Positions 10,149 to 17,613 of a DNA stretch of 64,000 nucleotides are shown one piece after another. The notes beneath the pieces are model-generated. The model was not told the DNA's origin and searched no databases. It saw only the letters and a program-made list of their open reading frames with translations. How positions within the stretch are numbered: the first letter of the stretch is position 1; every line of letters begins with the position of its first letter. This DNA is from Methylomonas sp. 11b (GTDB taxonomy: Bacteria; Pseudomonadota; Gammaproteobacteria; Methylococcales; Methylomonadaceae). A program made the position numbers and the translations under genes. The stretch is from NCBI RefSeq assembly GCF_000515215.1, contig NZ_KI911557.1, positions 682,001 to 746,000 of the forward strand, read 5' to 3'.

Positions 10149-10664
10149 ATGATTGTTGCTCATCTCCCAGCCGGCTATATAGTATCGACACTGCTGTTTC
10201 ACAGATTCGAGAAATATGGGGCGTCCAGGCTAATTTTTCTGCGTGCCGGCTTATTGGGCAGTATCGCCCCTGATCTGGATATGATTTATTTTTATGGTTT
10301 CGATCACCGCGCGCACCCGCACCATAGCTATTTCAGTCACTTTCCTAGCGTTTGGCTGCTGTTATTAACATTGGCCATACTTGGTTTTCAGCATTGTAAG
10401 CAGAAGAAACTGGCGTTGTTGGCGCTAATTTTTACCGGAAACGGTATGTTGCATATGTTGCTGGATTACATCTCGACCAATATCTACTGGCTGGCCCCAT
10501 TCGTAAACAGGCCTTTTGCTTTAATTACGGTGCCCAGTGTCTACGAGGATTGGTGGCTAAACTTTCTACTGCACAGATCCTTTGTGCTGGAAATTTTGAT
10601 TGTGATTTGGGCAACCTGTTTATGGTGTAGACGTCGGTTAGCTAGACACGAATTAGTCGAATAA
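10149..10664 (+). CDS. YdjM-like membrane metal-dependent hydrolase
   Basis: A 171-residue membrane protein of the YdjM/DUF457-type group. MIVAHLPAGYIVSTLLF begins with the conserved His, GSIAPDLDMIYFY carries the acidic pair and HHSYFSHFP the histidine cluster, all predicted metal ligands in the family. I chose the ATG at 10149 because GAGGA lies just upstream and the His-containing start fits the family; the longer frame from 10062 overlaps creD with no family match. Substrate is unknown. Confidence 0.75.
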   Translation: MIVAHLPAGYIVSTLLFHRFEKYGASRLIFLRAGLLGSIAPDLDMIYFYGFDHRAHPHHSYFSHFPSVWLLLLTLAILGFQHCKQKKLALLALIFTGNGMLHMLLDYISTNIYWLAPFVNRPFALITVPSVYEDWWLNFLLHRSFVLEILIVIWATCLWCRRRLARHELVE

Positions 10665-10667
10665 ACG

Positions 10668-11585
10668 TTAATCCGGAAGATGGATCGTTCCCTCGGCAAA
10701 CAACACGGCTTGCCCACCGACTCTGATGGTCAAGTTCTCCAGGCCTTTGTTGTCCATTTCCAATTGAATCAGGCTGCGGCGAGTGTTTTGATCGCCGCGT
10801 TCGACCGCGAAAGTGTGGGTACCTTTTTGGGTGTGTTCGAACGAGCACAAATAACAACAAAATGCCGGTATCGCGCTGCCGACCGGTGGATCGGCATGGA
10901 TGCCGATATTGGGCCCCAGCAATCGCGCATTGAAATCCGCTTCCGGGCTTGATGATTTTGGGCAAAACAACAAGATTTCCTGCGCCGCGGTTTGTGGGGC
11001 GGCCGATTGCGCCCACGCCGCGTAGTTAAAACGCGCCTTACGCACCGATTCGACGCTCCAAACCGGCACCACTAAATAAGGAAACCCGCACGACACCAAG
11101 CGTGGCGAATACTTTTTATGATCCAGTTCCGACAACTGCAAGCCCAGAAAACTACATATTTCATCGTCACTGGGCGCGAAGCGGTCGATAATCGAATCAA
11201 CGCTACGGCTAAATTGCACCAAGCCCGGCTGACCATCCTGACTGGACAGATTGACTTGAATAATGCCGATATTTTGTTCGAACTCAAGTTTAGTGAGCGG
11301 TTCGGTTAATACCACATCGCCGGAAATAGCCAACACATAGGCTGCGGCAATAATCGGATGGCCGGCAAAATTGATTTCGCCTAAAGGCGAAAATATTCGC
11401 ATCCGCCGATGCTTGTCGTCATCGGCCTTGTGAAACAGAAATACCGTTTCCGACAGATTCAATTCCTTGGCGATTTTAGCCATTTTTTCGGCATTCAAGC
11501 CGTCTGCCTTCGGCAATACCGCTATTTGCGCACCGTTGAAAATCTGGTCGGTAAAGACATCAGCGATGTAATATTGGTAGTTCAC
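10668..11585 (-). CDS. PhzF family isomerase-like protein
   Basis: A 305-residue PhzF family protein with the diaminopimelate-epimerase-like fold. The N-terminus YYIADVFTDQIFNGAQIAVLP and the segments LSETVFLF and RMRIFSPLGEINFAGHPIIAAA are typical, including the catalytic Glu in SETVF. PhzF itself isomerises a phenazine precursor, but most homologues have unknown substrates and no phenazine genes are present here. It starts four bases downstream of nirD on the same strand, so it may be cotranscribed with nirBD. Confidence 0.85.
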   Translation of the reverse strand: MNYQYYIADVFTDQIFNGAQIAVLPKADGLNAEKMAKIAKELNLSETVFLFHKADDDKHRRMRIFSPLGEINFAGHPIIAAAYVLAISGDVVLTEPLTKLEFEQNIGIIQVNLSSQDGQPGLVQFSRSVDSIIDRFAPSDDEICSFLGLQLSELDHKKYSPRLVSCGFPYLVVPVWSVESVRKARFNYAAWAQSAAPQTAAQEILLFCPKSSSPEADFNARLLGPNIGIHADPPVGSAIPAFCCYLCSFEHTQKGTHTFAVERGDQNTRRSLIQLEMDNKGLENLTIRVGGQAVLFAEGTIHLPD

Positions 11586-11588
11586 ACG

Positions 11589-11969
11589 TTACTCCATTTC
11601 ACAGACAGCCAAAGACGGCGATTTTTGTTGCAGCGGCGGCGAGGCCAGCATGACGGCGACTCTGCCGTTTTCCAAGCGTACCGGATAGGCCGGTACGCTA
11701 ACGCCGGCATCTTCAAAGCACACACCGGTACCTAGATGGAAATGTTGCTTATACATCGGCGATGCGACCATCGGTTCGCCACCGATATCGCCTATCATAC
11801 CTCGCGATAGGACATTGGCCTCGCTAAACGGGTCGAAGTTACCGATTGCATAGACTTCCTGCCGGCGTTGCAGGTAAAAAATCGCGATTTGTTTGCCTTT
11901 TACTAAGGCACACACCCCGGAATCGGCTTGCAAATCGTCGATGCCGCACACATCTATCCACGTACTCAT
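11589..11969 (-). CDS. nirD: Nitrite reductase [NAD(P)H] small subunit
   Basis: NirD (126 residues) is the Rieske-fold small subunit of the assimilatory or ammonia-forming nitrite reductase, without iron-sulfur ligands. MSTWIDVCGIDDL, SRGMIGDIGGEPMVASPMYKQHFHL and PVRLENGRV match the family; the cluster-binding CxH motifs of true Rieske proteins are absent, as expected. Its start overlaps the nirB stop by one base, so the two subunits are translationally coupled. Confidence 0.93.
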   Translation of the reverse strand: MSTWIDVCGIDDLQADSGVCALVKGKQIAIFYLQRRQEVYAIGNFDPFSEANVLSRGMIGDIGGEPMVASPMYKQHFHLGTGVCFEDAGVSVPAYPVRLENGRVAVMLASPPLQQKSPSLAVCEME

Positions 11970-14509
11970 TATGCCGCCTCCTCGATCAATTTGAAATGTT
12001 TACGTTCTTGCGGGTTGGCGGGCCTAACTTGGCCGCGCTCCTCGACAAACACCACGTTGTCGTCGGCTTGATCGCTGTTGACGAAATGCCGGAAGCGTTT
12101 CAGCCGTTGCTCGTCGGCCAAGGTAGTTTTCCATTCGCACTGATAGGTATCGATAACATGCTGCATCTGCCCTTCCAATTGCGCGCCTATACCTAGCCGA
12201 TCTTCTATGACTACCGATTTCAAATAGTCCAACCCGCCTTCCATATTGTCCATCCATACCGAGGTGCGCTGCATCCGATTGGCGGTGCGGACATAAAAAA
12301 TCAACACCCGGTCGATGTACTTGATTAATGTCTCTTTATCCAGATTGGTGGCAAACAAATCGGCGTGACGCGGTTTCATACCGCCGTTGCCGCACACATA
12401 TAAATTCCAGCCGTTCTCGGTAGCAATCACGCCGATGTCTTTGCCTTGCGCTTCCGCACATTCACGGGTGCAACCCGACACGCCGAACTTGATTTTATGC
12501 GGGGCGCGCAAGCCTTTGTAGCGATTTTCCAGTTCTATTGCCAAACCGACGCTGTCATCGACACCGTACCGGCACCAGGTGCTACCGACACAGGATTTCA
12601 CCGTGCGCAAGGATTTGCCGTAAGCATGACCGGATTCGAAACCGGCGTCGATCAACTCTTGCCATATCGCCGGTAATTGCTCGACGCGGGCGCCAAACAA
12701 ATCCACGCGCTGGCCGCCAGTGATTTTGGTGTACAGCTGATATTTTTTGCCGACTTGGCCTATAGCGATCAGCATATCCGGGGTGATTTCCCCGCCGGCG
12801 ACCCGCGGCACCACCGAATAAGTACCGTCTTTTTGCATATTGGCCAGGAAGATGTCGTTGGTATCCTGCAAACCGATATGTTCTGTTTTCAGGATGTAGT
12901 CGTTCCAATGTGAAGCCAGGATAGAACCGACCGCCTGCTTGCACACTTCGCAGCCCAGGCCCTTGCCGTGCTTATCCAGCAATTCGTCGAAAGTTTTGAT
13001 TTCCTCGACCATCACCAGGTTGTACAAATCCTGGCGAGTATGCGGAAAATGCTCGCAAATATCGGTGCTGACTTCCACGCCGAGCTTGGTCAATTCGCAA
13101 TCCAATACTGACTTCAACAAAGCCGAACAGCCGCCGCAACCGGTGCCGGCCTTGGTCTCGGCTTTCAGGCCGCCCAGCGTAGTGCAACCGGCTTCGATTG
13201 CGCTGCAAATTTGACCCTTGCTGACATCGTAACAAGAGCAAATCTGAGCCGAGGCGGGTAAGGCATCCGGCCCCAGTCCAACTGATTCGCCGGAAAGTTG
13301 GGGCAGAATCAAAGAATCCGGATGCTCCGGTAGTTCTATGCCGTTCAAACAATATTGCAACAAAGTACTGTAAGCGGAAGCTTCCCCAACCAAAACCGCA
13401 CCCAACAGGCGTTTCTGGTCTGGGCTGACCACCAGACGTTTATAGATTTCGCTGGCACCGTTTTGATAGGTATACACCATGGCGCCTTGGGTCTTGGCAT
13501 GCGCATCGCCGATACTGGCCACATCGACACCCATCAGTTTAAGTTTGGTGCTCATGTCGGCACCGGTAAAACTGGCCGCTTCGCCGGCTAAATCGGCGAC
13601 GACGGTACGCGCCATCGCATAACCGGGCGCGACCAAACCGAAGATCTGGCCATTCCATAATGCACATTCGCCTATTGCGTAAATATTGGCATCGGAGGTG
13701 CGGCATTGATTGTCGATGACGATACCGCCGCGCGGCCCGACATCCAAGCCGCAGTCGCGGGCAATGTCGTCGCGTGGCCGGATGCCGGCGGAGAACAACA
13801 CGATGTCGGTTTCCAAGGTTTCCCCGTCCGCAAAATTCATTTTGTGCAGGCACTCCGCGCCGTCGTCGATCAGCGTGGTGTTTTTGTTTAAATGTACCTT
13901 AACGTCCAACGCTTCAATCTTGCGCTTCAACATCGCCCCGCCGCCATCATCGAGTTGCACGGCCATCAAACGCGGCGCGAATTCGACCACATGGGTATCA
14001 AGCCCTAAATCCTTTAACGCTTTGGCGGCTTCCAGGCCCAGCAAACCGCCGCCGATGACCACGCCGACTTTGGATTTGGCAGCCGCCGTTTTCATCGCTT
14101 CCAAATCTTCGATGGTCCGATACACCAGACATTGCGGTCTTTCATGCCCTGGCACCGGCGGTACGAAAGGATAAGAACCGGTCGCCAATACCAGTTTGTC
14201 ATAATCGACTATCACACCTTTGGCAGAGGTGACTTGCTTGCGCTCCCGGTCGATACTGGCCGCCTTGTCGCCTAAATAAATCTCGATGCCGTGCTCTGCG
14301 AAGAAACCGTCTTCCACCAAGGATAAATCGGCAGCCGTTTTCCCAGAAAAATATTCTGACAAATGCACCCTGTCGTAAGCGGCTCTGGGCTCTTCGCAGA
14401 ATGTGACAATCCTATAACGATCTTTCGCGTTGCTGGCGACCAATCCAGCCAGAAAATTCTGGCCTACCATACCGTTGCCGATAACAACCAGGGTTTGTTT
14501 CATATTCAT
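11969..14509 (-). CDS. nirB: Nitrite reductase [NAD(P)H] large subunit
   Basis: NirB (846 residues) reduces nitrite to ammonium in the cytoplasm using NAD(P)H. Domains in order: FAD/NAD(P) oxidoreductase (VVIGNGMVGQNFL at the start, GVVIGGGLLGLEAAKAL near residue 150), a BFD-like [2Fe-2S] region (ICSCYDVSKGQ and GTGCGGC, around 425-465), and the siroheme/[4Fe-4S] domain (CVGSTWCRYG, GVSGCTRECAEAQ, NLYVCGNGG). All cluster ligands seem intact. A GAGG site precedes the ATG. Expression is probably controlled by the attenuator in its leader. Confidence 0.96.
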   Translation of the reverse strand: MNMKQTLVVIGNGMVGQNFLAGLVASNAKDRYRIVTFCEEPRAAYDRVHLSEYFSGKTAADLSLVEDGFFAEHGIEIYLGDKAASIDRERKQVTSAKGVIVDYDKLVLATGSYPFVPPVPGHERPQCLVYRTIEDLEAMKTAAAKSKVGVVIGGGLLGLEAAKALKDLGLDTHVVEFAPRLMAVQLDDGGGAMLKRKIEALDVKVHLNKNTTLIDDGAECLHKMNFADGETLETDIVLFSAGIRPRDDIARDCGLDVGPRGGIVIDNQCRTSDANIYAIGECALWNGQIFGLVAPGYAMARTVVADLAGEAASFTGADMSTKLKLMGVDVASIGDAHAKTQGAMVYTYQNGASEIYKRLVVSPDQKRLLGAVLVGEASAYSTLLQYCLNGIELPEHPDSLILPQLSGESVGLGPDALPASAQICSCYDVSKGQICSAIEAGCTTLGGLKAETKAGTGCGGCSALLKSVLDCELTKLGVEVSTDICEHFPHTRQDLYNLVMVEEIKTFDELLDKHGKGLGCEVCKQAVGSILASHWNDYILKTEHIGLQDTNDIFLANMQKDGTYSVVPRVAGGEITPDMLIAIGQVGKKYQLYTKITGGQRVDLFGARVEQLPAIWQELIDAGFESGHAYGKSLRTVKSCVGSTWCRYGVDDSVGLAIELENRYKGLRAPHKIKFGVSGCTRECAEAQGKDIGVIATENGWNLYVCGNGGMKPRHADLFATNLDKETLIKYIDRVLIFYVRTANRMQRTSVWMDNMEGGLDYLKSVVIEDRLGIGAQLEGQMQHVIDTYQCEWKTTLADEQRLKRFRHFVNSDQADDNVVFVEERGQVRPANPQERKHFKLIEEAA

Positions 14510-14617
14510 CAGGGGCCTCTGTTTACTCAGAATTTATGCAAACGCGCTACCTGGCCTAGTGGCGGTAAGGCGATTCAAGGAGCTACTGTCTGGTCGCTAC
14601 CGCCCTTTTTCGCAGCC

Positions 14618-14670
14618 AAAAAAAAAGGCATCCTGTTCGAATGAATGACTCATTCAAGCAGGACGCCTTT
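14618..14670 (-). terminator. Intrinsic terminator in the nirB leader (attenuator)
   Basis: On the minus strand the arms AAAGGCGTCCTG and CAGGATGCCTTT form a 12-bp stem with one G-U pair, followed directly by a run of U. It lies about 110 bases before the nirB start and points toward it, so it ends transcription before the gene unless prevented. The 5' arm shares bases with the hexaloop hairpin at 14661-14674, so the two folds exclude each other. Confidence 0.85.
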
Positions 14671-14674
14671 GTCC
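14661..14674 (-). promoter_or_regulatory. ANTAR-type antiterminator hairpin with AAAGGC hexaloop
   Basis: In the nirB leader RNA, GGAC and GTCC close a six-base loop AAAGGC with A at position 1 and G at position 4, the loop rule known for ANTAR protein targets such as those of NasR and NasT. Binding would hold this hairpin and block the overlapping terminator. An upstream hairpin at 14691-14711 (arms CAAGTCT and AGACTTG, seven-base loop) may be the first hairpin of the usual pair, though its loop does not fit the consensus. Confidence 0.75.
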
Positions 14675-14889
14675 AGGTTTAATACGGGGGCAAGTCTAAC
14701 GACAAGACTTGATAAATCTCTAACAAAATTGATGCCAACATTCAAAAGCCTTTAAAAATGCCAGCTCCCACAGCTAGGTAACGTTTTTTCCCGCAAAATT
14801 CGCACCCAAATAAGGCAAAGAAACCGGTCTGTTGCACCACTATGGAGCCATGTAGCCGCGAATTGACGGATTTGCCGCTACTGAATCGT

Positions 14890-14905
14890 TGGCATATAAG
14901 CTGCT
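14890..14905 (+). promoter_or_regulatory. Sigma-54-type promoter for the nitrate transporter operon
   Basis: TGGCATATAAGCTGCT matches the sigma-54 -24/-12 consensus at every defined position but one (C for the first T of TTGC), with GG and GC at exactly the required ten-base spacing. It lies about 36 bases before the transporter ATG and reads toward it. Sigma-54 control of nitrogen genes is well established; use here is inferred. Confidence 0.55.
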
Positions 14906-14940
14906 TATAAAAACCAAGGAACGACAACCACGGATCATCC

Positions 14941-16419
14941 ATGTCTTTTACGCCTTTTAAATTACTATCCATGCGCGGCAAGACCAAAGTGCTGCACATG
15001 AGCTGGATCGCGTTTTTCATCAGCTTTGTTATTTGGTTCAATCATGCGTCTTTATTAGTACTGATCCAGCAAGATCTGGGAATCAGCGAAACCCAAATCG
15101 AAATCCTGTTATTGCTGAACGTGGCCCTGACCATTCCGGCTCGGGTTATTACCGGTATGTTGGTAGATAGATTCGGCGCAAAAATCAGCTACAGCGTGTT
15201 ACTGGCGGTATGCAGCATCCCCTGCTTCATGTTCGCGATGGCGGAAAATTTCACCGAACTGGCCTGGTCGCGATTTTTATTGGGCTTTATCGGCGCCGGC
15301 TTTGTGGTGGGCGTGCGCATCATCGGCGACTGGTTTCCGGCCAGCCAAGTCGGCACTGCGGAAGGTATTTACGCCGGCTGGGGCAATTTCGGTTCGGCGG
15401 TTGCGGCGATTTTCCTGCCGGGCCTGGCGTTTTATTTCGGCGCCGAACACGGCTGGCGTTCGGCGATTGCCTTAACCGGTGTGATCGCGCTGATTTATTC
15501 GGTCATCTATTACTTCAGCGTGGAAAACCTGCCGCCGGAAATTGCCGCACTAAAAACCCGCCGGCCAATGGCAATGGAAGTCACTAGCATCCGCGATTTG
15601 TTTTTATACATGCTGAGTCTGGTGCCCCTGTACGCGACCATCTCCTTGTTAGCGTGGAAACTGTCTACGCCGGCCACACCAGTCCTCACCGAAGGCTGGA
15701 ATCTGGCTATTCATGCAGTCGTCTGGCTACTGTTCCTGATCCACGTCTTTCAATTGGTCAACAACAACGCCGACCGCCTCAGCCAACCGATTGCCAGCAT
15801 CCATCATTATCAGTACCGGCAGGTATTCATTCTGGCGATAGCCTATCTGGTTACCTTCGGCTCCAAACTGGCCGTTTTATCAATGCTGCCAATGTTTTTC
15901 TTTAAGACATTCAACGAAACCCAAGGCACCAGTATGTTGGATGCCGGGTTCCTGGCTTCCAGTTTCGTGGTGACCAATGTCATCGCCCGGCCGGCCGGCG
16001 GCTGGCTTAGCGACAAGATTGGCCGCAAACTGTCCCTATATTTATTCGTGGCCGGCCTGGCCGGCGGCTATTGTTTGATGGCGATGATTTCCGCGCAATG
16101 GACTATCCTCGCAACCGTAGCGGTTACCTTGCTTTGTTCGATATTCATGCAAGCGGCGGAAGGCGCGATATTCGCGTTCGTCCCCTTGATCAAACGCGCC
16201 ATCACCGGCGAAGTGGCCGGCATCGTCGGCGCTTACGGCAACGCCGGCGCCATCGTCTATTTGATTTTGCTGACCTTCGTCTCCACCGGGCAATTTTTCT
16301 TAATCTTGGGCCTGTCCTGTTTCCTGTTATTGGGTTTGATTTACTATCTGGAAGAGCCGAAAAACTACATCACCGAAATCATGCCTGACGGCTCTTTGCT
16401 GAAAATCGCCCTGGATTGA
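14941..16419 (+). CDS. Nitrate/nitrite transporter, NarK/NNP family MFS
   Basis: A 492-residue MFS protein with about twelve membrane segments. VVGVRIIGDWFPASQVGTAE and GIYAGWGNFGSAVAA match the nitrate-porter family, the latter being the nitrate signature region; GNAGAIVYLI is the second such motif. A central stretch of about 60 residues (NNNADRLSQPIASIHHYQYRQ) is an enlarged loop. It is likely the nitrate or nitrite importer feeding NirBD and is divergent from nirB across a 431-base control region. The ATG at 14941 has only a weak GGA site; the next ATG at 14971 is possible. Confidence 0.88.
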   Translation: MSFTPFKLLSMRGKTKVLHMSWIAFFISFVIWFNHASLLVLIQQDLGISETQIEILLLLNVALTIPARVITGMLVDRFGAKISYSVLLAVCSIPCFMFAMAENFTELAWSRFLLGFIGAGFVVGVRIIGDWFPASQVGTAEGIYAGWGNFGSAVAAIFLPGLAFYFGAEHGWRSAIALTGVIALIYSVIYYFSVENLPPEIAALKTRRPMAMEVTSIRDLFLYMLSLVPLYATISLLAWKLSTPATPVLTEGWNLAIHAVVWLLFLIHVFQLVNNNADRLSQPIASIHHYQYRQVFILAIAYLVTFGSKLAVLSMLPMFFFKTFNETQGTSMLDAGFLASSFVVTNVIARPAGGWLSDKIGRKLSLYLFVAGLAGGYCLMAMISAQWTILATVAVTLLCSIFMQAAEGAIFAFVPLIKRAITGEVAGIVGAYGNAGAIVYLILLTFVSTGQFFLILGLSCFLLLGLIYYLEEPKNYITEIMPDGSLLKIALD

Positions 16420-16421
16420 AC

Positions 16422-17003
16422 ATGGCAGCGCTTAATGTCTTGGTCGTCGATGAATTCGACAGCGAACCCTTGCTGGAAACCAGCTTGCGCCAGCACGGCT
16501 GTGAGGTGGTAACCTTGAAACTTAAAGAACTGGACATGATGCAAATTGTCCAGACCCTGAACCCCGACGTGGTGGTCTTGAATTTGTACGCCCCTAACGA
16601 GGCTGTGTTGCGGACCATCGTCGATATCAACCAAAACTGCTCACTGCCGGTTGTGATCTTCGCCGAGGATCAACAAACCGAGACTATCAACAAGGTTATC
16701 AAAGCCGGCGTCAGCGCCTATATAGTCGATGGCCTGGATCCGAAACGCATCAAGGCCATCATCGACATCGCCATAGCGCGTTTCAAGGAGCAACAAGCCT
16801 TAAAAGACGAATTGAAAAAAACCAAGACTCAACTGGAAGACCGCAAACTAGTAGATCGCGCCAAGGCGATTTTAATCAAATCCCAAGGCTACACGGAAGA
16901 CCAGGCTTATCACGCCTTGCGCAAACTAGCGATGGACCGCAACATCGCCATCGGTGAAATGGCCAAGAACGTGATTTCGATGGCGGAGTTGTTTAATAAG
17001 TAG
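16422..17003 (+). CDS. nasT: ANTAR-domain response regulator, NasT type
   Basis: A 193-residue RNA-binding antiterminator: an N-terminal receiver-like domain (about 1-120) and a C-terminal ANTAR domain (about 130-190; LVDRAKAILIKSQGYTEDQA, MAKNVI). It should bind the hexaloop hairpin in the nirB leader. The receiver phosphoacceptor Asp is replaced by Asn54 (VVVLNLYAP), so it is not likely to be phosphorylated there; NasT proteins are instead held by the nitrate sensor NasS, which is not encoded in this window. The ATG at 16422 lies two bases past the transporter stop. Confidence 0.88.
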   Translation: MAALNVLVVDEFDSEPLLETSLRQHGCEVVTLKLKELDMMQIVQTLNPDVVVLNLYAPNEAVLRTIVDINQNCSLPVVIFAEDQQTETINKVIKAGVSAYIVDGLDPKRIKAIIDIAIARFKEQQALKDELKKTKTQLEDRKLVDRAKAILIKSQGYTEDQAYHALRKLAMDRNIAIGEMAKNVISMAELFNK

Positions 17004-17100
17004 AGGCTTTGGGTGACAAGGCTTGGAGGGTTCTGACGCTATCGTAAGCTCTGCTGCATTCGAATTTTGATTTGTGATTGAACCTTAAATTTGGCTCCTG

Positions 17101-17118
17101 CCGGCCATTACCGGCCGG
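17101..17118 (+). other. GC-rich hairpin downstream of nasT
   Basis: Arms CCGGCC and GGCCGG flank the loop ATTACC about 100 bases after the nasT stop. There is no T-run, so it is at best part of a weak terminator or a mobile-element remnant. The surrounding 17004-17613 stretch has no recognisable gene. Confidence 0.35.
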
Positions 17119-17158
17119 TTGGGGTAACTATCCAATTTCAATAGTTCAGGTATACGGT

Positions 17159-17294
17159 GACTCAGCCGAATGACAGGTATTCGGCAAGCAAATCAACTTC
17201 ATGACCGCGTCAGTAAATCGAATTGCCGACCACTGCGTTTTGATCGTGACTGACAGTAGTTGGATGAATACCTGACTGTCAAGAGAGCTGAGCC
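17159..17294. repeat. Imperfect inverted repeat in a gene-free stretch
   Basis: The left arm (17159-17182) reads GACTCAGC, then TGACAG, then GTATTC. The right arm (17266-17294), read on the other strand, gives GGCTCAGC, TGACAG and GGTATTC in the same order. About 83 bases separate the arms. No reading frame of note lies between them. It may be a small decayed mobile element. Confidence 0.35.
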
Positions 17295-17519
17295 TGAATT
17301 CCCATGATCGTAAACGGGGCGACAATTAGACACGAGTTTTAAAAAGGCGTCCATGCTCCCCCTAGATTTGTCGTAAAATAACTTGGCTAATCCAACTATA
17401 GATAATTATCATGCCTTCTAAATAATGCATGGTAACGGATAATGAAACCACCTTCCGATTATACGTTTCCGTTACACTTATCCACAGCCGGCCACTCAAA
17501 AAGCTGGCTCCATCACCCA

Positions 17520-17559
17520 GGTGAAATTTTAACCGGTACGGGTGGTCAATTTTCTCCGG
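17520..17559. repeat. Two short direct repeats resembling an IS21-family end
   Basis: GGTGAAATTTTAACCGG (17520-17536) and GGTGGTCAATTTTCTCCGG (17541-17559) stand in tandem. Repeats of the form GGTGGTCAATTTT...CCGG are typical of the multiple terminal repeats of IS21-family elements. No istA or istB is present, so this would be an orphan end left at the border of the accessory island. Confidence 0.4.
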
Positions 17560-17613
17560 GCACCAACAAAAATTTGCCGCTTAAGAGATCATGGGGCAAA
17601 TCACTAGTACAAA

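Noticed and set aside
14793..14807. Possible sigma-54 site on the minus strand for nirB
   Set aside because: GG-N10-GC spacing is met, but three defined -24 positions differ from consensus; too weak to report as a promoter.
14742..15041. 99-codon reverse frame upstream of the nitrate transporter
   Set aside because: It overlaps the transporter start, the sigma-54-type promoter and the nirB leader, has no ribosome site of note and no recognisable family.
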